A program made the position numbers and the translations under genes. This document shows, in pieces, positions 16,039 to 24,922 of a stretch of 64,000 nucleotides of DNA; position 1 is the first letter of the stretch; the number at the start of each line of letters is the position of its first letter. The stretch spans positions 1-64,000 of the forward strand of contig CACWJY010000036.1 in NCBI GenBank assembly GCA_902761355.1, in the 5' to 3' direction. The notes below the pieces were generated by a model. It was given only the letters and a program-made list of their open reading frames with translations, was not told the DNA's origin and made no database searches. Origin of the DNA: Fibrobacter succinogenes. GTDB lineage: Bacteria; Fibrobacterota; Fibrobacteria; Fibrobacterales; Fibrobacteraceae.

Positions 16039-17043
16039 ATGGGAAACATCATATTAAAGATAACCGCTCTGATATTCGGAATCTCGCTCTGGTTCCTGGT
16101 GATATCGCAAAAGGATTTCCAGCTATCCGCAGAAATCCCCCTCAACTTTGTAAAGTTGCCAGAAACGATGGCCATCGCCTCCAAGCCGCCACATACTCTG
16201 CACATCACCGTCGAAGGTAAATCGTGGGACCTTATCCGCCTTCGCCAACTTTTGCAGGATTCCAAACAAAACGCCATCGCCATGGTCGTTGATATGCAAC
16301 AAGCAGAACTGGGTTCTACGCGAATCCACCTAGACGGCAAGAATTTTGTTTCAGCCGGTTTCCCGGACATCCGGTTCGTAGAACCAGAAAACCAGCTTTT
16401 ATTTGTCGACCTTGACATAGACACACGCATTACCCGCAACGTCCCTATCAAGTCCGTGGCCACATTTAGGGCTGCCCAAGGCTACCTGATTGCAGATGAG
16501 CCCAAGGTTTCGCCCGAAGAGGTTGTGGTGTCCGGCGCAAGAAACGCCCTCACTCGCATCATCGACATTCCAACAGACTCCTCGTTCTACGACACCCTGC
16601 AAGCAAGCCAAAAGTTCACGGTGCCACTTGACTTTTCGACTCTCCCCGCCTTTGTCAAGCCAAGCGATTCCCTTGTGACCATTGCCGTCGATATCCAGAA
16701 AATGGGAAGCAGGACCTACGATAGCATCCCCGTCAGTCTTATCGGATTTTTCGACAAGGATTCCTTTGCTCTTGAACCGAAAACGTTATCTGTAGAAATC
16801 ACCGGCGGTGAAAAGGTCCTCGATTCCATTTCGCAGCACAACATCGAGCTCCTCATGGAGTTCAACCGATTTGCCATCGAAGACGCCGATAGCCTTTCTC
16901 CGACCGTAAAGCTTTCACTTCCGGCCCACATCAACCGCGAGATGTCTATCAAAGCTATCCAGTTGAAACCCGAAAAGGTGACGCTCCTAAAAAAGACCGT
17001 CAAGCCCACCACCGCCGATTCCCTCGAAGAGGTTGCACCATGA
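16039..17043 (+). CDS. YbbR-domain protein (CdaR-like)
   Basis: A 334-residue protein with one N-terminal membrane anchor (ITALIFGISLWFLVIS) followed by several YbbR repeats. Typical strands include IPLNFVKLPETMAIASKPP, RITRNVPIKSVATFRAAQGY and the EVVVSGARNALTRI segment. In other bacteria CdaR/YbbR proteins regulate the diadenylate cyclase CdaA next door; here no such gene is present. The stop overlaps the tsaD start by 4 nt (ATGA). It diverges from ftsX with about 43 nt between the starts. Confidence 0.88.
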   Translation: MGNIILKITALIFGISLWFLVISQKDFQLSAEIPLNFVKLPETMAIASKPPHTLHITVEGKSWDLIRLRQLLQDSKQNAIAMVVDMQQAELGSTRIHLDGKNFVSAGFPDIRFVEPENQLLFVDLDIDTRITRNVPIKSVATFRAAQGYLIADEPKVSPEEVVVSGARNALTRIIDIPTDSSFYDTLQASQKFTVPLDFSTLPAFVKPSDSLVTIAVDIQKMGSRTYDSIPVSLIGFFDKDSFALEPKTLSVEITGGEKVLDSISQHNIELLMEFNRFAIEDADSLSPTVKLSLPAHINREMSIKAIQLKPEKVTLLKKTVKPTTADSLEEVAP

Positions 17044-18047
17044 TTTGGCTCGGTATCGAATCTAGTTGCGACGAGACCGCCTGCGCTGTATTACAAGACA
17101 ACCCCGTAAAAGTTTTATCAAATCCGCTTTATAGCCAGATTGACGAACATGCCCTTTATGGAGGCGTTGTCCCCGAAATCGCGGCACGCGCCCATCTGCA
17201 AAAGATTTCTCCTATTGCAGAAGCTGCCGTCAAAGAAGCAGGCATCGAACTCAAAGATATCGACGCCATCGCCTACACCACGGGCCCGGGCCTTATGGGA
17301 CCGCTCCTTGTCGGAGCAAGCTTTGCAAAAGGGCTTGCTCGCGATTTGCAGATTCCCGCTTACGGCATGAATCACCTTGAAGGCCACCTTGCCGCCGCAT
17401 GGCTTACCCACCCCGAAATCGAGCCGCCCTTTTTGACGCTTACAGTTTCGGGCGGACACACCGAGCTCGTTCTCGAAGAACCGGGATTCAAGTACACCAG
17501 CATTGGTCGTACCCGCGACGATGCCGCAGGCGAAGCCTTCGACAAATGCGGAAAACTCCTCGGCCTCAAGTATCCGGCAGGCGCCACCATCAGCCGTCTC
17601 GGCAAAGACGGCAACCGCAAGTTTGTGGACTTTCCGCGAGCGCTTCACGTACACGACAACTGTGAATTTTCGTTCAGCGGATTAAAGACCGCTGTTTTAC
17701 GCTACACCGAAACCCACGATCCTGATTTTATACAAAAAAATCTTGGCGATATCTGTGCTTCACTCGAAGACGCGATTGTCGACAGTCTGGTGACCAAGAC
17801 CATCACGGCACTTAAAAAGACGAAAATGAAAACCCTCGTCGTTGGTGGTGGCGTAAGCGCAAACGCATGGCTGCGAACAAGATTGCAGGACTACTGCGAC
17901 AAGCACGGAATCCTATTTTGCATCCCCGACCGCAGTCTAAGCACCGACAACGGAGCCATGATTGCCGCCGCCGCAATCCGTCGCAAATTGCAAGGCAAAC
18001 TCGTCTCCGTAAACGAAGTCAAACCCTGGATGCCACTAGCCCTTTAG
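17040..18047 (+). CDS. tsaD: tRNA N6-adenosine threonylcarbamoyltransferase TsaD
   Basis: A 335-residue ASKHA-fold enzyme of t6A biosynthesis, acting on A37 of ANN-decoding tRNAs with TsaB, TsaC and TsaE. The start GIESSCDETACAV and metal ligands His112 and His116 in NHLEGHLAA are intact, as are GGVVPEIAARAH, LTVSGGHTELV, DDAAGEAFDKCGKLLGL and VGGGVSANAWLR. Length is normal. It is translationally coupled to the ybbR gene. Confidence 0.97.
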   Translation: MIWLGIESSCDETACAVLQDNPVKVLSNPLYSQIDEHALYGGVVPEIAARAHLQKISPIAEAAVKEAGIELKDIDAIAYTTGPGLMGPLLVGASFAKGLARDLQIPAYGMNHLEGHLAAAWLTHPEIEPPFLTLTVSGGHTELVLEEPGFKYTSIGRTRDDAAGEAFDKCGKLLGLKYPAGATISRLGKDGNRKFVDFPRALHVHDNCEFSFSGLKTAVLRYTETHDPDFIQKNLGDICASLEDAIVDSLVTKTITALKKTKMKTLVVGGGVSANAWLRTRLQDYCDKHGILFCIPDRSLSTDNGAMIAAAAIRRKLQGKLVSVNEVKPWMPLAL

Positions 18048-18130
18048 CGAATAGCTCCAAGGGGCTCCGTTTAATCACATTTTTTTGCAGGCCCCTGTTT
18101 TTTTCTGTTTTTTCATTGTATATTATAAAC

Positions 18131-18589
18131 ATGTTTAGCAAGGTGACTTTCAAGACTCTTCACAAAATGCAGGCTACAAGCCTGGTATTTTGCCTTGTCA
18201 CCCTTTTTGCTGCAGGCGCCTGGGCCCAAGATATCGACAAGCCCATCAGCGATGCCGAAGTATTCCGCCCCGAAAAGCGCAACACCAAAGTTGAACTGGT
18301 TGACTCCACCAAAAGCAATTCTGTCACCCTGAACGTAGACATCTTTGCCGACGGCATGGTCGGTTCGTACTACATTTTGTGGGACGAAGTCGACTTGTCC
18401 GAGGACATCAAAAAATTGATGACCACGCGCGACTTTGCTCGCGACGAATTCTTTATGCAGAATATCGACCGCGAGCAGTTCGAGCAGGAACGCCTGTTGC
18501 AGCTCTTCGAAGACAAGAAAAAGGAATACTTCGCCATCTTCCCCGAAGAAGCGCTCAAGATGATTGAAGATCAGACGAAGGACCAGTGA
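18131..18589 (+). CDS. Secreted hypothetical protein
   Basis: A 152-residue protein with a signal peptide (residues 13-32, cleavage after AWA before QDID). The mature part is acidic and about 120 residues long, with VTLNVDIFADGMVGSYYILW and a charged C-terminal helix (EQFEQERLLQLFEDKKKEYF). I recognise no family. The start is the ATG at 18131, after a TATATTATAAAC stretch. The open frame continues upstream into tsaD, but that extension is only an overlap in another frame. No Cys occurs after the signal, so it is not a lipoprotein. Confidence 0.72.
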   Translation: MFSKVTFKTLHKMQATSLVFCLVTLFAAGAWAQDIDKPISDAEVFRPEKRNTKVELVDSTKSNSVTLNVDIFADGMVGSYYILWDEVDLSEDIKKLMTTRDFARDEFFMQNIDREQFEQERLLQLFEDKKKEYFAIFPEEALKMIEDQTKDQ

Positions 18590-18618
18590 GTTCAGAATTC
18601 TGAATGATAAATGAAAGC

Positions 18619-18650
18619 CATTGCGAGGAACTTCGCGATGAAGCAATCCA
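18619..18650. repeat. REP-like palindromic element
   Basis: The 32 bp start cattgcgaggaac and end gaagcaatcca and form a hairpin (ATTGC facing GCAAT, with an inner CTTCGCGATG region). It matches a short dispersed palindrome, ATTGCGAGGA...GAAGCAATCC, that recurs in many unrelated bacterial genomes. It lies between two genes. Confidence 0.65.
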
Positions 18651-18662
18651 TTTTTAAGCGAA

Positions 18663-19538
18663 ATGTTTAGTTCCGAAAGAAATTTTGTTGACTGGCACCT
18701 TAGCGGATTCGGCGACGCACCCGCCTTTCTTTTTAAAAGCCTCGAAAGCACTCATAGCTTAATGAAACGGCAGGCAACAACCGGCGAAATTCTCCCCGGC
18801 ACCTTAATTGTTGCCGACACACAAACAGCTGGCCGCGGCAGACACGAACGAACCTGGGATTCTCCCGCCGGTTTAAATCTTTACTTTAACATATTGATTC
18901 CGCTTGACGGAATTCCGCTCGCATCTGCGCCGCAGATTACACAGGTTGCAGCACTCATCTTCGCCGAAGTCTTCAAGGGACTGCAAGACGACGCCAACGC
19001 ACAAGGCCATGGCGACACGAGCCTCGGCAAAGTCACCGTCAAATGGCCAAACGACATCCTCTGCGGAAAGAGTAAGTTCTGTGGCATCCTGGCAGAATTA
19101 GTTTATATAAAACCAACTGTCGATTCCATTCCAAAGCCCGCGATTAGCATGGGAGTCGGCATCAACGTCAACAGCGATTCAGTCAACTACGCGCACCTTA
19201 ACCGTGCCGTTACTACACTCAAAGATATTTGTGGTCAACGTATAAACCGCGAAAAACTTCTACAGATGCTTATCGCAAATCTTGAACGAGCCATCGGACA
19301 ATTCCGCGCCTTTGGAATTCGCCCCTGGGTTGCAGCATGGAAACGCATGGACCAGTTTATCGGCGCACGCGGAACGATTATCGTCAACAACCATTGCACC
19401 GATCAAAACCGAGACAGCGGCGCAGGCGCCATCAAAAAAACAGGCGCCATCCTTGACATGCAAGACGACGGCAGCCTGTTGTTCAAATGCGACGACGGAA
19501 CTATAGAAACCGTCTATTCCGCAGATCTAGAGATTTAA
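18663..19538 (+). CDS. birA: Biotin-[acetyl-CoA-carboxylase] ligase BirA
   Basis: A 291-residue biotin protein ligase. The catalytic motifs are ADTQTAGRGRHERTW (biotinyl-AMP loop), GLNLYFNILIPL, VKWPNDILCGKSKFCGILAE and MGVGINVN. The protein starts directly with the ligase domain and has no N-terminal winged helix, so it is a class I enzyme without repressor function. A C-terminal SH3-like domain (AIKKTGAILDMQDDGSLLF) is present. It attaches biotin to carboxylase carrier proteins. It converges with a small membrane protein gene; the stops are 1 nt apart. Confidence 0.95.
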   Translation: MFSSERNFVDWHLSGFGDAPAFLFKSLESTHSLMKRQATTGEILPGTLIVADTQTAGRGRHERTWDSPAGLNLYFNILIPLDGIPLASAPQITQVAALIFAEVFKGLQDDANAQGHGDTSLGKVTVKWPNDILCGKSKFCGILAELVYIKPTVDSIPKPAISMGVGINVNSDSVNYAHLNRAVTTLKDICGQRINREKLLQMLIANLERAIGQFRAFGIRPWVAAWKRMDQFIGARGTIIVNNHCTDQNRDSGAGAIKKTGAILDMQDDGSLLFKCDDGTIETVYSADLEI

Positions 19539-19539
19539 A

Positions 19540-19770
19540 TCATTTCTTTCTTGTCTTGTAAAACAGGCTTCCCACCAACGATACAGCAAGAACAACAATC
19601 ATTGCGGTAAGGCCCATATCGGCAAGATTCTTGTACTCGCCCACATGACCTGACTCAAGCAACATAATGATAACGAGCGCAATGACGGCGGCGGTAGCGC
19701 CCATGCGGTCGAACATCTTGATTTTGTCTTCGATGGAGAAGGGCTTTTTCGAACCATTAGTAAAGGGCAT
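19540..19770 (-). CDS. Small two-helix membrane protein
   Basis: A 76-residue protein with two membrane helices (AAVIALVIIMLLESG and LTAMIVVLAVSLVGSLFY) and a basic C-terminus. The start is decided by AGGAGG, 8 nt before the ATG at 19770; an in-frame ATG 6 nt upstream is too close to this site. It overlaps the end of the UbiA-like gene by 14 nt in another frame, so it belongs to the ubiE-ubiX-ubiA operon. I recognise no family. A link to membrane quinone metabolism is only positional. Confidence 0.68.
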   Translation of the reverse strand: MPFTNGSKKPFSIEDKIKMFDRMGATAAVIALVIIMLLESGHVGEYKNLADMGLTAMIVVLAVSLVGSLFYKTRKK

Positions 19771-20650
19771 TGACATCGCCTCCTAGGCAAATCCATACGA
19801 TAAGCCCCGCCATTACAAGCACGCTGATCGCAACATTCGCCAAGAAAAAGTCGCGATTCATGGCATCAAGGTCATCGGATTTGCGGAACAAATGAATATA
19901 GAGAACGGCTGCGGTCATAAGGCCTGTCACCACCCACCAAGGCGCCCCCATGCTCCAGAACACGCCAAAAGCCACACAGAGCACAAGCATCGCGACGTGA
20001 CTCCAGAACGCTATCTGCAAGGCACGCTTACGCCCGAAACGGGCAGGCACCGAATGGAGCCCCATGGCGCGGTCAATTTCTTCATCCTGCGTCGCATAGA
20101 TAATATCGAAGCCGCCCATCCAAAGCATCAGTATCACAAGGAGGAATATCGGGAACACCGCAAATTCGCCGCGAATCGCAATCCAGGCTCCAAGCGGACT
20201 CATGCCTATCGCAAAACCGAGGAACCAGTGGCAAAGCCAACTAAAACGTTTCCAATACGAATAAGAAAGCAGCAACAGCCATACCGGCAAGGCCAGCAGA
20301 CCGGCGAGCGGTTTGAGCAGCGCGGCAAAAGCCACAAACAAGATTCCGTTCACAATCAAGAACGCAACGACCGACGCCTTACTCAGGCGCCCCGCAGGTA
20401 AATGACGCTTTGCGGTACGGGGATTCTTGGCGTCGATATCGGCGTCGGCAATGCGGTTAAAGCTCATCGCGCTGTTGCGGGCGGTCACCATGCAGCCCAC
20501 AATTAACGCCACAATCTTGACCGCCTCCGCGGCACTCATGCCGCGGAAACCGCTCGCCGCCACCCACATGGAGCCAATCGCAAAAGGCATCGCAAAAAGC
20601 GAATGACTAAAGCGTACCATGTGTCCGAACTCAAGAATCTTTTTCAGCAT
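19757..20650 (-). CDS. mqnP: UbiA-family prenyltransferase (probable MqnP)
   Basis: A 297-residue membrane prenyltransferase with about eight helices. The two Asp-rich motifs are NRIADADIDAKNPRTAKRHL and DIIYATQDEEIDRAMGLHSV. UbiA enzymes join a polyprenyl chain to an aromatic acid. The neighbours UbiX and MenG, and the futalosine-pathway genes mqnB and mqnD elsewhere in the window, point to the MqnP role (prenylation of 1,4-dihydroxy-6-naphthoate) rather than ubiquinone synthesis. It lies 6 nt after ubiX. Assignment of MqnP over UbiA is by context. Confidence 0.88.
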   Translation of the reverse strand: MLKKILEFGHMVRFSHSLFAMPFAIGSMWVAASGFRGMSAAEAVKIVALIVGCMVTARNSAMSFNRIADADIDAKNPRTAKRHLPAGRLSKASVVAFLIVNGILFVAFAALLKPLAGLLALPVWLLLLSYSYWKRFSWLCHWFLGFAIGMSPLGAWIAIRGEFAVFPIFLLVILMLWMGGFDIIYATQDEEIDRAMGLHSVPARFGRKRALQIAFWSHVAMLVLCVAFGVFWSMGAPWWVVTGLMTAAVLYIHLFRKSDDLDAMNRDFFLANVAISVLVMAGLIVWICLGGDVNALY

Positions 20651-20656
20651 AACCGT

Positions 20657-21280
20657 CTACTTGTTTTTCGACTTCGCCTTTTTGGCAGCTTTTGTCGACG
20701 CCTTGGTCTGCACCGGCTGCGAAACACCCTGCCACGGCTTGACGACATCGCCCACGCCAGGGAAAGCCTTTAAGTGCATCAAAATCTTTGCCACCACCGT
20801 ATCGACCGCTTCGTCAATCGTCTTCGGCCTATCGTAAAAATGCGGCGAGGCAGGAATCACAAGACCGCCCATACGCGTAAAGCGCATCATGTTATCCAGG
20901 TGAATCATGTTGTAGGGCATTTCGCGCGGAACAACAATCAGCGGGCGGCGTTCCTTGAGGCAAACATCAGCAGCACGAATCAACAAATTGTCCGAAGTAC
21001 CAGAAGCAATGCGGCCTAACGTTCCCATAGAACAAGGCACCACGACCATGCCTGCATAATCGGCACTACCACTCGCGCATTCCGCAAAAAAATCAGTCAC
21101 ATCGGGTTGAGCATCCACATAATCAAACAGGGCACTCTGTTCTTCGTAGCGTATCACGCCCTTGCCCGGCGGAGTCACCAAGGCTGTTACATGATGCCCC
21201 AATCGTTTTAAATGCATCGCGGTGCGTTTGGCATAAATGGCGCCACTTGCACCCGTCACCCCCAAAATGTATCTACTCAT
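20657..21280 (-). CDS. ubiX: Flavin prenyltransferase UbiX
   Basis: A 207-residue flavoprotein starting YILGVTGASGAIYAKRTAMH, the classical UbiX N-terminus. It also has VVPCSMGTLGRIASGTSDNL and RRPLIVVPREMPYNMIHLDN with the conserved Arg and Glu. UbiX makes prenylated FMN, the cofactor of UbiD-type decarboxylases; in the futalosine pathway a UbiD-like enzyme (MqnL) needs it. The C-terminal tail is Lys/Ala-rich (KASTKAAKKAKSKNK). It overlaps the methyltransferase gene by 4 nt. Confidence 0.95.
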   Translation of the reverse strand: MSRYILGVTGASGAIYAKRTAMHLKRLGHHVTALVTPPGKGVIRYEEQSALFDYVDAQPDVTDFFAECASGSADYAGMVVVPCSMGTLGRIASGTSDNLLIRAADVCLKERRPLIVVPREMPYNMIHLDNMMRFTRMGGLVIPASPHFYDRPKTIDEAVDTVVAKILMHLKAFPGVGDVVKPWQGVSQPVQTKASTKAAKKAKSKNK

Positions 21281-21957
21281 GTTCGTCTCCTAAGTAGTAC
21301 GCGAAAAGCAACCCCGAAAAAGCACGGCTTTACATGCACCAGTTCAAAGCCGTTCGATTCTGCCAAAGCGACAAAATCCTTGACCGGCAAAAAACGCAGT
21401 ACAGAATTCACCAAATATTCGTAAGCCTCACGCTTGCTAAAAAAAGCCCCCAGCACCGGAATAAAGAGCGGTGCAAGCCTCCTGTAGAAAAACTTGTTGA
21501 ATGCATTGCGCGGCGAGAAAAATTCGAGCACCTGCAGGTATCCTCCACCCGCCAGCACCCGTGCAGACTCCTTAAGCCCGGCTTCTGCATTGGGCAAGTT
21601 CCGCATGCCAAATCCATTCAAGATAACATCAAAAGAAGCATCGTCAAACGGCATTTTCATGGCATCAAGCTGCACCGGTGCCGCCGACATTTTCTTGCCC
21701 GCGGCCCCTTTCAACATGCCATAAGAGAAATCACCCAGAACGGCAACATCCGGTTTGCCGTTAAACTTTTCATAAGTCGCCGCGAAATCGCCCGTTCCGC
21801 CACAAAGGTCCAGCAGGCGCTTCCCCGGCTGCACGCGCCTTAATTCGCGACAGCAACTGCGACGCCACAAAATGTCTTGACAGCAACTCAGCGCATGATT
21901 CAAAAAATCATAGCGATTCGCAATTTCATCGAACATTTTGCGCACCGGGCTAACCAT
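21277..21957 (-). CDS. menG: Demethylmenaquinone methyltransferase (MenG/UbiE)
   Basis: A 226-residue class I SAM methyltransferase. UbiE motifs are VRKMFDEIANRYDFLNHALS, LLDLCGGTGDFAA (SAM binding) and DVILNGFGMRNLPNAEAGLK. It catalyses the last step of menaquinone synthesis. I chose the ATG at 21957. The frame is open to 21984, but that codon lies inside a terminator hairpin. It is the first gene of menG-ubiX-mqnP-small membrane protein, all tightly spaced. Confidence 0.93.
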   Translation of the reverse strand: MVSPVRKMFDEIANRYDFLNHALSCCQDILWRRSCCRELRRVQPGKRLLDLCGGTGDFAATYEKFNGKPDVAVLGDFSYGMLKGAAGKKMSAAPVQLDAMKMPFDDASFDVILNGFGMRNLPNAEAGLKESARVLAGGGYLQVLEFFSPRNAFNKFFYRRLAPLFIPVLGAFFSKREAYEYLVNSVLRFLPVKDFVALAESNGFELVHVKPCFFGVAFRVLLRRRT

Positions 21958-21971
21958 GCGCCAAAATTTAG

Positions 21972-22004
21972 AAAAAAGGAACACCGGTCAAAGTCCGGTG
22001 TTCC
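21972..22004 (-). terminator. Terminator after the CotH-kinase gene
   Basis: A perfect 10-bp stem GGAACACCGG / CCGGTGTTCC with a 7-nt loop, followed on the minus strand by TTTTTTC. It lies between the CotH gene and menG. Confidence 0.9.
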
Positions 22005-22041
22005 TTATTTAAAGGTTAACAAAAGGCAACAATCAACAAGA

Positions 22042-24606
22042 CTACTTGAATGTAGCCGTCACCGTCAGGCCATCAGCAACAACAGCGAGACATTTCGTCG
22101 GCATTTCCGGGAAAGGCACGCAATTATCCGACCAACCAGAGAAGGCAAAGCCATCGGCAGGAACAGCCGTCAGTTCAATCAGATTTCCACCGAAGAACTT
22201 ACCCTTATAGTTTGTCATCGTTGCCGTCGAGCCCGGAAGCGTCATGCCTTCCATCAAGATAGAACCGTTACCATTAGCGGCAATCGTGACAGAAACCAGG
22301 CCACTCACGCCAAATTCTTCCTGAATCTCAGACTGGAACTCGGAATCACGGCTTTTTGCCCAAGTGGTAAGATCGTCACCTTTATAATCAAAATGACCGC
22401 CTTTATAACTTCCTCTTCTATCCTTATAAGCCTCTACGTCCATGTCTCTGTCAACATCAGCCTGATCAAGCATGCCGGCAAGGAATGCTCTCTTCGCCTC
22501 AACATTTTCTGCATTCAGGTAGGATTCCAGCATCACTGCTGCATGGTTCAGGAACAGACGCTTGAAATTAGCGTTTTCAATCAAGCGCGTGTAAAGGACA
22601 TGGAAGCAGTGAGCCTTATCGCCCGTGAATTTATCCTTGCTACTTGTATAACAGGATCCTTCAGAGCGCCCACCCTGCTTGACCCAGTCAAACATATTTT
22701 CATGTTTGCCAAAGCCTTTGACCCCCCAGTCCCAGTCAAAGCCATGGTCAAGGTCGTAAACCATGAACTTCCAAAGGGGCGATTCCGGAGACTTCCAGAC
22801 ACGCACATTGTTGTTCGGCCAGTCACCGTTATGAACGTACATTTCGGCAAGCATGTAGTTGGCAAAGTTGCCCATATCCATGAGTTTCGACATGTAGTTG
22901 TACGCTTCGTCATCTTTGCCAAAGTCGTGTTCAGCGGCATATTCCAGCATGGCAAGGTATTCATCAGGAGTACCATTGCTCGCTTCCACTTTCACGCCCA
23001 AATGCTTGAGGAAGGTGACCGACGAAGCATCGATTCCGTAATTCGTTTCTACAAAGTTCTTGTTGAAACGTTCACGCATATCGTGAATGCCGTAGTACTT
23101 ACCATTGTAGAACACCACCACCTGACGGCTACGCTGGTAATCCACGCCGCTGCCTTCGAGAATGGCGCCACCCACGGCATCGGCAAAATAGTCGCTCACA
23201 AAGCGGTTGCCGTTATTACGCAGGTTAAAGCCCTTGTACTTGTCATTCACGCCCTTGCGGGTTTCGAACAAAGGATAATGCAACCAGGTTCCGCCATATT
23301 CCTCGCGCATCACGATAGCGACAGACTTTTTAGGCTCCATGCGGCTCCAGCCACCCATCAGTGAAATACCACCATCAGCATCCCAGGCCTTACCCTTGCT
23401 CTTGGAGCCATTCTCAAAATATTCCACATGAACCGGGAGTTCGCCAGAATCATCCGGGTAAGATTTATTCGGTGCGTACATCTGGTCGTGATCCATATCG
23501 GGTTCGCCACCGTTCGTCTTCTTATAATACTTCACGAAGAAGCTCGGGTCCACAGTCACCGCTACCACAGGCATATTCACCGTTTCTCCGATAAAGTAAG
23601 AATTCGTCACCACTTCCTTGGTCAGCAGTCCCTGCTTAAAGGCAGCACAGCGCAACACCATGTTGTGATCAATAGTCAACGTTTCCTTGAATTCAGGAGA
23701 ACTTTCCGTCGGGACAGAACCGTCCTGCGTGCAGCGCACCTTCATTCCTTCCGGAAGATTCGTCGGCGGATTCAAGGTCTTTTCGGAAGAGTAGAAACCA
23801 CCTTCCGAACCACTAAAGGTAAACTCAGGAGCGACGCCGTCATAAGCAGTGCTTGCCGTATTCGGCTGTTCCGGCGTCGGCTTATCAAAGTACTTCCATT
23901 CGCCGCCATCGACAATGCCCCAGCTCATGCCCGCCGAAAGCTTCGGATAGTTCACCGAATCGCGGATTCCATAATACGGGTCAATCAGATAAACGGTACC
24001 GCCATCCTTTTCCAATTTCCAGTTGGTATGCGTACGCGTATGCAATGTCGTGTTGGCATCGGGCGGCACCGCATTCACATCATTCTTGTCACAGAATACG
24101 ATGCGGAATTCCTTGGGCTTAATCAGTTCTTCGCCAAAAAACCACTTACGCGGCTTTGCCAAATTTTCTACAAGAGAATACCCCTTAAGGTTTGCCGTCA
24201 CGGAACCCGCATTGTAGATTTCGACCCAACCCGGATCGTCACCCTTTTCATCAAGCCAATCCAGATTAATCGGAGAAATTTCGCTTATCACCAAGGCCGA
24301 ATTACCCTTCCATTCGAGTGTCGTATCGGTCGGGATATAAAGCGTGTCGTACACGATAAAGGTATCACCTGTAACCGGGTCAATCGTCTTAGACGGTTCA
24401 ATAGATGGGGGAATCGTGTCAATTTTTTTCAGTGTATCGCCATTTTCACCAATGACAATCGTCGTCTCAATCTTGGCGGGCAAATTATCGGCACGCTCTC
24501 TAATCGTAATAACATCTTCGTCAGAAGAACAGGCCATCAAACCCGCGAAAACCAAACCAAGGCCAGCCCATGCGGCAAAACCGTTCTTTTTATTGAATAT
24601 GTACAC
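22042..24606 (-). CDS. CotH-kinase-domain lipoprotein with lamin-tail-like domain
   Basis: About 854 residues. The lipobox is GLMAC, so the product is an outer-membrane or cell-surface lipoprotein. Domains in order: a linker with TIVIGENGDTLKKIDTIPPS, a lamin-tail domain (ALVISEISPINLDWL, GDDPGWVEIYNAG), a chitobiase-like segment (RCTQDGSVPTESSPEF), the CotH kinase domain (GKAWDADGGISLMGGWSR, FYNGKYYGIHDMRERFNKNF, WKFMVYDLDHGFDWDWG) and a C-terminal InlB-like repeat (ELTAVPADGFAFSGWSDNC). CotH in Bacillus phosphorylates spore-coat proteins; the substrate here is unknown. A GTG at 24606 after AGGTGG gives the best lipoprotein signal; the frame continues to 24666. Confidence 0.8.
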   Translation of the reverse strand: MYIFNKKNGFAAWAGLGLVFAGLMACSSDEDVITIRERADNLPAKIETTIVIGENGDTLKKIDTIPPSIEPSKTIDPVTGDTFIVYDTLYIPTDTTLEWKGNSALVISEISPINLDWLDEKGDDPGWVEIYNAGSVTANLKGYSLVENLAKPRKWFFGEELIKPKEFRIVFCDKNDVNAVPPDANTTLHTRTHTNWKLEKDGGTVYLIDPYYGIRDSVNYPKLSAGMSWGIVDGGEWKYFDKPTPEQPNTASTAYDGVAPEFTFSGSEGGFYSSEKTLNPPTNLPEGMKVRCTQDGSVPTESSPEFKETLTIDHNMVLRCAAFKQGLLTKEVVTNSYFIGETVNMPVVAVTVDPSFFVKYYKKTNGGEPDMDHDQMYAPNKSYPDDSGELPVHVEYFENGSKSKGKAWDADGGISLMGGWSRMEPKKSVAIVMREEYGGTWLHYPLFETRKGVNDKYKGFNLRNNGNRFVSDYFADAVGGAILEGSGVDYQRSRQVVVFYNGKYYGIHDMRERFNKNFVETNYGIDASSVTFLKHLGVKVEASNGTPDEYLAMLEYAAEHDFGKDDEAYNYMSKLMDMGNFANYMLAEMYVHNGDWPNNNVRVWKSPESPLWKFMVYDLDHGFDWDWGVKGFGKHENMFDWVKQGGRSEGSCYTSSKDKFTGDKAHCFHVLYTRLIENANFKRLFLNHAAVMLESYLNAENVEAKRAFLAGMLDQADVDRDMDVEAYKDRRGSYKGGHFDYKGDDLTTWAKSRDSEFQSEIQEEFGVSGLVSVTIAANGNGSILMEGMTLPGSTATMTNYKGKFFGGNLIELTAVPADGFAFSGWSDNCVPFPEMPTKCLAVVADGLTVTATFK

Positions 24607-24732
24607 ACTGCCACCTATAAAGTTTTTCCGGAAAATCCCGATTTCCAGAGTCATATTCTTTAACACCCAGATAGTAAATTTAGAAGATTATTAAGAAAAA
24701 AGGAAAAAAAATCAGTAATATTCTATTTACCC

Positions 24733-24761
24733 TTGACAAGTATCACATAAGGTACTATATT
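24733..24761 (+). promoter_or_regulatory. Consensus promoter of tRNA-Phe
   Basis: TTGACA (24733-24738), a 17-bp spacer and TATATT (24756-24761), ending 14 nt before the tRNA. Confidence 0.85.
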
Positions 24762-24775
24762 TGGCCTACCAAGTC

Positions 24776-24848
<73 letters not shown>

Positions 24849-24850
24849 CG

Positions 24851-24881
24851 AAAAAAACCTCGATTCATTCGAGGTTTTTTT
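24851..24881. terminator. Bidirectional terminator between tRNA-Phe and the HD-GYP gene
   Basis: Stem AACCTCGA/TCGAGGTT with a 5-nt loop, flanked by A-run and T-run on both sides, so it serves the plus-strand tRNA and the minus-strand HD-GYP gene. Confidence 0.9.
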
Positions 24882-24922
24882 ATTGCCTATTTTTTAGTAA
24901 AATCGACGTTACAAATAAAAAT

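Noticed and set aside
18050..18110. Possible terminator after tsaD
   Set aside because: Only a weak 5-bp stem, AGCTC/GGGCT, with the T-run too far away.
17867..18130. Upstream extension of the small secreted protein gene into tsaD
   Set aside because: It overlaps tsaD in another frame; the ATG at 18131 gives a proper signal peptide.
21958..21984. Upstream start for menG at 21984
   Set aside because: The codon lies inside the terminator stem of the CotH gene.
21877..24663. Long plus-strand open frames opposite menG and the CotH gene
   Set aside because: They are rich in His, Arg and Val in low-information patterns and mirror well-supported minus-strand genes.
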